Source: Apodospora peruviana (Eukaryota; Ascomycota; Sordariomycetes; Sordariales; Lasiosphaeriaceae). From it: a stretch of DNA of 64,000 bases. The notes under the pieces are model-generated. The model did not search any database and was not told the DNA's origin. It worked only from the letters and a program-made list of their open reading frames with translations. A program made the position numbers and the translations under genes. Of the stretch, positions 58,633 through 64,000 are shown one piece after another; the stretch's first letter is position 1; every line of letters begins with the position of its first letter. Where the stretch lies: assembly GCA_033439685.1 (NCBI GenBank), contig JAUEDM010000001.1, forward strand, positions 1,116,001-1,180,000, in the 5' to 3' direction.

Positions 58633-59954
58633 AAGTTTATTTTGATAGGAAGAAATCATGATGTGATGATGAAAATTGTGACGAGAGCCGGAAAGGGTGT
58701 ACTGTACATAGTTGTCAGTTGTCCATCTGTCGTCGTGTTTATATTATGCTATGTCTACGGGTATATGTCTATCTCATTGTTATGGGAATGGCTTAGTCTA
58801 TCCAGGCGACTCGGTGTATCTGTCTCTTCCAGTTTGAGATGTATGAAGCGGTGATTTTCCGTTTATATACCTACCTTAGGCAGCACAACCGAATACACAG
58901 ACAGCGAGACCGCATACTCAAGTTAATCCAACTAACAATTAATGTTGTGTCTAACTGGTCAGGAGAAGGCTTGTGTCTTTAGTCATATCAACGATTCAAC
59001 CCAGACTCTCAAGACCATCGCAAAGCCTCTCGTCCCTTCACAAGTTCCAACTCAATATGACCAGAGGCGATTGACGCGCCATCAACGAGTCCCATTAGAT
59101 AACTACGATAAAAAGACCCAGGACAGTAAATAGAGGCGAACTCAACACACGAGAGGTATATTATTAGCTATTAATCAATCGATATATGATCGAAAGTTGT
59201 CCCGGCCAACTGTTCTTCCATCTCAGATCCATCTTCCCGTCTCTCCCCAAGTGGCAAGTACGAGTAGACAACCAAAGAGAAAATAAGAGATGCCAGGCAA
59301 CACAAGGTAAAAAATGGAAACATCCCATCATCTCGTCTTCTGACTCTTCCATTTTTTTTCTGAATTGTTTTCTTCAAAATTTTCGGGTTGCCACCCCCAT
59401 CAATCCTGCATCATCTTCCACCAGACAAAAACAACCCTTGTCCTTTTAAAACAGGGGGTCCAAAGCCTTAAACAAACAACTTATCGTTACTGCTTGCGGC
59501 GAAGGGGGGTATACTTTGGGTATCAAAAACAACACCGAAAATAACAGACAGCATGCAACGAGGGAAAAAAGAAAAAGCAAGGCGGGCGGATGGATATCGC
59601 GGGAATCAAGCAACAGGTATAAGGAAACGAATAACAAAAAGAGTAGCAGTGATGCAAAGGACAAGTCGCTTCGGGCAACGGACCTCCGGGATTCGAGCTA
59701 GCCCAGGTCCCGTGATCCGTATTTGCCTTTTTCTCAAGGAGTGGGTATCATCTTGACAGGGTATCTTGGAAATGCAGACCTGATTCCGACCAAACCCGAT
59801 ACTTGAAAGGTGTTGTGCGCGCATGGCCTCTCAGTGTGTGCGTGCATTTATCTTATGTGAGTTCGCTCTATTTTGGGGTAATTTTCTTTCATTCCCAACC
59901 GTCGTCATTGCGTCATGACCGCGTAGATGATCCGGCAACATGCTGCGCAGCAAT
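58633..59954. other. Convergent intergenic region
   Basis: 3' flanks of the SSADH and PH-domain genes. It is AT-rich with a TACCTACCTTAGG word near 58867. No gene is supported. Confidence 0.45.
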
Positions 59955-61778
59955 CTAAGCGGCGGCAGTCACAGCCGGGGTAGAGGCGATGGGCTTAGGA
60001 GCCTCCTCAACAACCGGGGCAGGAGCCTCGACCTCGGCGGGCTTGGCGGTCTCCTCTGCCTTGGGCTCCTCGGCAGGGGCGGCAGCCTCGGCCTCGGGGG
60101 CAGCAGCGGTCTCCTCAGTCTTCTCCTCGGTCTTCTTTTCAGCTTTGGGAGCCTTGGCCTTACCCTTGATGGTGGCACGGAACTTGGAGAAGGTCGAAGG
60201 AGACTTGGGCTTCTCGGTCTCCTCGTCAGATGTCGGCTTGTCCTTCTTGCCAAAGGCAAACGGGCTCTTCTTCTTCTCGGCCTTGGCCTCCTTGGGGGAC
60301 TCGCCGTTGGTAGTGGGAGTCACGTCGACAGTCTCGGTCGGGACGGTAGCAGGGGAAGAGACCTCGGTGGAGAGGGGTTCAGTGGTCTCGACAGCCGGGA
60401 TCACGGGAGCAGTCTCGGCAACCGGCTCGGCAGGAGCGGGCTTCTCCTCAGCGGGAGTGGGCTCAGGAGAGGCGACCTTCTTCTTGCCGAAGGACAAGCT
60501 GCCGAAGATGCTGCCGCGCTTGGTAGGGGTGGGCTTCACATCGGCGGTCTCCTCCTTCTTCTCCTCAGCCTTTGTCTCAGCGGGAGCAGCGGTCTCAGTC
60601 ACGGCAGGTTCAGCGGCGGGTTCAGCGGCGGGCTCAGCAGCCGGCTCAACCACGTTGGTCTCGACAACGGGAGCCACCTCGGCGGGGGCAGGAACCTCGG
60701 CGGGAGCCTCGGGCTCAGCAGCGGCCTCAACGGACTTCTTCTCTTCCTTCTTGCCAACGAAAGGCAGGCTGCCGAAGATAGAGGTGCGCTTGCGGCTAGC
60801 AGACCGGCGCTTAGGTTCCTCCTTCTTGACTTCCTCCTTAGCAGCCTCCTCCTTGGGAGCCTCCTCCGTTACGGGCTCAGCGGCAGGGACCTCGGTGGTG
60901 GGCTCCTCGGTCGCAGGGGCAGCGGCGGCCTCGGCAACGGGCTCAGCAGCAGCAGCCGGCTTCTCCTCCTTCTTGACGGGCGCAGGCTTGAGGGTCTCCA
61001 GGGTCTTCTTGTAGGTCTCGGACTCGGCAACGGTGGCAGCCAGCTCCTTGGCCTCCTCAATCTTGGCCTTCAGCTGAGCGATCCAGCTGTCACGCTCGGT
61101 AGCGCTGCTAGCCTTGAATGTGTGTTTGTGGCCCTTAGAGGTGAAGTGGAACTTCGAGGTACCCTCAGCAACGGGCTCAGAAGCCTCGGCCTAAAAAGAA
61201 GCCTGTTAGTCTGCGAACGCAAGGACCAAGAGAATATCATAACCTTACCAATGGGACGACGCCAGTGGGGGCCGCCTTGTCGGACTTCTCGCTGAAAAAT
61301 AGAAGGCCCTTGCCGGTCTCAGCAGCCCACGCGGTGACGTGGTGGGCGACATCAGCAGCCTTGTCGGCCTTGAAGCCGCTAACGGCCTTGAGATCTACAG
61401 CATTGGATCCGAACCAGAAGTGCTTCTTGGAAAAGATCAGGTTCCTTTTGAAGATGTTTACGTTAGTGATCATGCGCGAGTGGCTCAGTTATATGGTTAT
61501 CCAAGGGGCAGCACGTACTTGGGGAAGTTGGCGCCTTGGCCCTTGTGCTCAAGGCTGCCCTCCTCAACGGGTTTTACTTCCTCCTTCTTTATCTCCTCAG
61601 CCGGGGCGGTCGCAGGCTCGGCGGCGGCGGCGACGGGGTCAGCTTCGGCGGCGGCGGCGGCGGCCTCGGTGGTGGCAGGGGCGGAAGTCTCCTCGACCGG
61701 CTTGGTCTCGGCTACAGGCTCAGCAGCAGGAGCGACCTCCTCCTTGGGGACCTCGACGGGCTTCTGTTCTTCGGCCAT
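59955..61778 (-). CDS. Ala/Glu/Pro-rich PH-domain protein (Meu6-like)
   Basis: Three exons: 61778-61519, 61444-61249 and 61190-59955, giving 563 residues. Donors are GTACGT and GTAAGG; the first intron has a CACTAAC branch site. The N-terminal 80 residues are acidic and Ala/Pro-rich. Residues about 83-190 form a pleckstrin homology domain: KNLIFSKKHFWFGSNAVD, WAAETGKGLLFFSEKSD, TSKFHFTSKGHKHTFKAS, then the C-terminal helix with its Trp (ERDSWIAQLKAKIEEAKELA). The rest is a low-complexity A/E/P/K tail with three basic-aromatic islands of one type (KRTSIFGSLPFVGKKEE, KRGSIFGSLSFGKKK, KSPFAFGKKDK) and a PAAEPAAEPAAEP run. The PH domain resembles fungal Meu6 proteins, named for meiotic up-regulation in fission yeast. 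Membrane or lipid binding is likely; a more specific role is unknown. Confidence 0.85.
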
Positions 61779-64000
61779 TGTGATAGATATGGGGGGTGCA
61801 AAGCGTAAAGCTTGGGTATCAAAAGAAAAGAAACGGGTATTTGGGTATCACTGAAAAAAGAGAGGGCAAGAAAAGACGCGGCTGGCTCTGATGTGATTTG
61901 AGGATCACGCGATGGCCAGGCAGAGGGTGTTTGAAGAGGCAAATATCTCGTGGGAGGGATATTTTTTGGGTTTGGCTGAGGTGAAAGGAAGAGAAGGGGA
62001 GGGAAATGGAAGGAAGCCGCGTCCAGGCTCTGGGGGGTACTTATTTGAGGCACGAGCTTGGGTCTTTTTGGTCTGAAGGCGGCTCGGAAATGGCAGGACT
62101 CCTCTGTGATCTGACCGACCTGGGGAGTCGGGGACTGGGGCCAGGTCCTCTTGCATCCCCTACCTTTCCGAATGGGTACCTTACGCTACGGGGTGCACTA
62201 CCGCTATTGATGGCCTGTCAAACCGGTCCTCCACTGCTTGCAAGCCTTTCATTCCATCCGCGCTCCAGGACGGGAGTCGGCAGGCTCGTCCCCAACTCCC
62301 CTTCTCTGCGCAGGCATTGGCCAACGAACAACTACGGAGCACGGCTTACAACAAAGAATGGGAGACAGACCTGAAAGGCAGAAGGGCAGCTGCGTGGGCG
62401 CGAAAAAGGCATCATCCCGTGATATGCGCCGTTGGACAATGGCCAGTGGCAGTTGCTGGGAGAACACGAAATTGCTTCGACCGTTTTGGGACAGGGATTG
62501 TGATTGAGCATGCGCTCTTGCTGCAGCCACCAGGCCCTTCCTGCCCGCAGACCATGTACCTCACTGGCCAGTGCAACCTAGCGTGTTTGTCCTGGCTGTA
62601 CTTGCTCTCGAAGTACCGGCATCCTGCAATCTGCAGTTGGCTCTCATGGCTCTCTCACTGTTTGCATCCACTCGCGCCCTGAAGCGCCGCAAGTTGGACC
62701 GCAAGCGAGTGCCCACTCTCGCGGCCAATGCCGCCTTCGTGACTTTAGTCGCTGGTAGCCAAATTACAGCCCCTTCTCCCATTTCTTTGTCAATCAACTC
62801 ATCCACAAAAGTCAGCACGACCTTTTCGGCAGCTGCAACCATCAACCTGCCAGTTTTCTACCCGCTTGTGGATACTTCTCTTTTGATAATGCGAAAGGCT
62901 TCATCTCGAGACTCACCCTCTGAAAAGTCTCGCTATCTCTGCAAAAGAATTCTTTTTGGTGGTCGACCCTCAAAAACAGTTCTTGGATCTTCATGCAGTC
63001 GGTCGGCAGACGGCAAGCGAACTTGAAAGTCTGAAAGTATTGGCAGCCGGGTACCACCTCAGGTATCCACACGTGTAAATTTTGTTGCCGTTCTTTCCAA
63101 AACGTAATATTTGGAGGACCCACTGATTCCCACTTGCCATCCGACGTTCACACGATAAAATTCAGTGGATGACACAGAACTCCACCAGAACGGGCACTAC
63201 AAGTAAATCATCATGATGGGCCTGCTAACGCCCCGACCCTCAACCCTGCAGAAGCAGCAAAACGCAGAAATATTTGGTGTGGGCCTGTCGGCCGCCTCGA
63301 CGCTCTGACTGGTAGCCACGGTGAAAACACGATGTCAGGGCAGACCACTCCGTACAGTCACTGCACCGACAGGCAAGCAGGGCAAAAAGGGCGATGCACA
63401 CAGGCTGGAGTAAGTCAAAGGGGGGTCTAGGTCTTCCGTTTTCAAGGGTCACCTTTGTTACGGTCGACGTTTTCCCCCTTCTTGCGAGACCTGATCATTT
63501 GGACCCCGTGGACAGATGCTGATGGGAAAGGGTGCGGCAGGATGCCGGGTTCGACCAGACGGCATAGCATTGGATGTCAGACTGGGCACCATACCCACTG
63601 CCTTACTTACACGCCCAACATCGGCATAAGCACATCAGATCCAGCGAGAACTGAACAACATAAAGGGTCTGTTCCGGTCCAGATCACAAAGCCCGTCAAC
63701 CTGGCATTTTCATGCCGTTCAACTCGGCGTCAGATCAATGTCCTGGCATCAGTGATCCCTCTTTGGCGACTCCAGGGGCGTGATGCGACACCTCGCCGCT
63801 CGTCTCCAGAGACAAACAACATATTCGACATCAACCGCATTACTCGTTATCATTCTCATCACATGCCGCCAGAGCCGGATTCAGCGGACCATCGGGGCTA
63901 AGGTCAGGAAGCCCATCGAATAATCCGTAGAGGTCCAGCCATCCTCAGCCATCGTTGGCCTGGCTGACCCTCTGCCGGCTGTTGGCAAGCCAGCGAGGCG
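61779..64000. other. Window end, no gene supported
   Basis: The first 300 bp are the probable promoter and leader of the PH-domain gene, purine-rich on the plus strand. Beyond that, frames up to about 150 codons on both strands (for example 62571-63026) show no recognisable motif and no supporting splice chain. A gene could continue past the right edge. Confidence 0.4.

Noticed and set aside
57874..58659. Minus-strand open frame of 261 codons opposite SSADH
   Set aside because: Antisense shadow of a GC-rich, codon-biased ALDH exon.
59940..61295. Plus-strand open frame of 451 codons, Gly/Leu-rich
   Set aside because: It lies antisense to the A/E/P-rich PH-domain gene. Biased codons such as GCC, GAG and CCC leave the opposite strand open; it has no fold or family pattern and would overlap true exons and introns.

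Overview
This window looks like nuclear DNA from a filamentous ascomycete, most likely a Sordariomycete. The genes carry short introns (about 50-130 nt) with GTRNGT-type donors and CTAAC/CTGAC-like branch points. Coding exons are GC-rich, intergenic tracts are AT-richer and microsatellite-bearing, and the gene set is typically fungal: Zn2Cys6 regulator, hybrid histidine kinase, Sel1-repeat protein, GH5/GH37/GH79 glycosidases. I see no bacterial-type operons, rRNA, convincing tRNA, CRISPR array or intact transposon. Exon structures were deduced by eye from splice consensus, frame continuity and family alignment from memory; no search was run.

Layout. 0-3.1 kb: long leader or intergenic tract. 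3.1-5.5 kb (+): Sel1-repeat protein (Nif1/Dsf2-like). 6.5-7.5 kb (-): proteasome beta2 subunit (Pup1 type), divergent from Nup159/Nup214-like nucleoporin at 8.3-12.7 kb (+). 13.8-15.2 kb (+): secreted GH5 glycosidase. 15.9-18.5 kb (+): seven-exon Zn2Cys6 transcription factor. 19.8-21.1 kb (+): low-specificity threonine aldolase. 22.9-25.1 kb (+): secreted GH37 trehalase with a GC-AG intron. 28.6-31.1 kb (-): large, mostly disordered orphan protein. 31.1-38.2 kb: a 7-kb stretch with no gene I can support. 38.2-39.3 kb (-): Rad1 checkpoint-clamp subunit. 39.4-39.8 kb (-): tiny three-exon OST5-like oligosaccharyltransferase subunit. 40.3-41.6 kb (+): GCN5 histone acetyltransferase, followed in frame by an unusual repeat-bearing open tract. 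42.8-47.6 kb (-): hybrid histidine kinase. 47.6-52.0 kb: gene-poor, with a strand-biased cluster of TACGGA words. 52.1-53.0 kb (+): four-TM membrane protein. 53.8-55.4 kb (-): broken GH79 beta-glucuronidase-like pseudogene. 56.9-58.6 kb (+): succinate-semialdehyde dehydrogenase. 60.0-61.8 kb (-): Ala/Glu/Pro-rich PH-domain protein (Meu6-like). 61.8-64 kb: nothing supported.

Functionally this is a mix of housekeeping genes (proteasome, nuclear pore, DNA-damage clamp, SAGA acetyltransferase, N-glycosylation, GABA shunt) with carbohydrate and signalling genes. No biosynthetic gene cluster or defence system is evident. The most noteworthy items are the decayed GH79 gene (stop codon, frameshift and loss of the acid/base region), the 88-codon open frame directly behind the GCN5 stop codon, the same-strand TACGGA cluster, the GC-AG intron in trehalase, and the small OST5 gene split over three exons.
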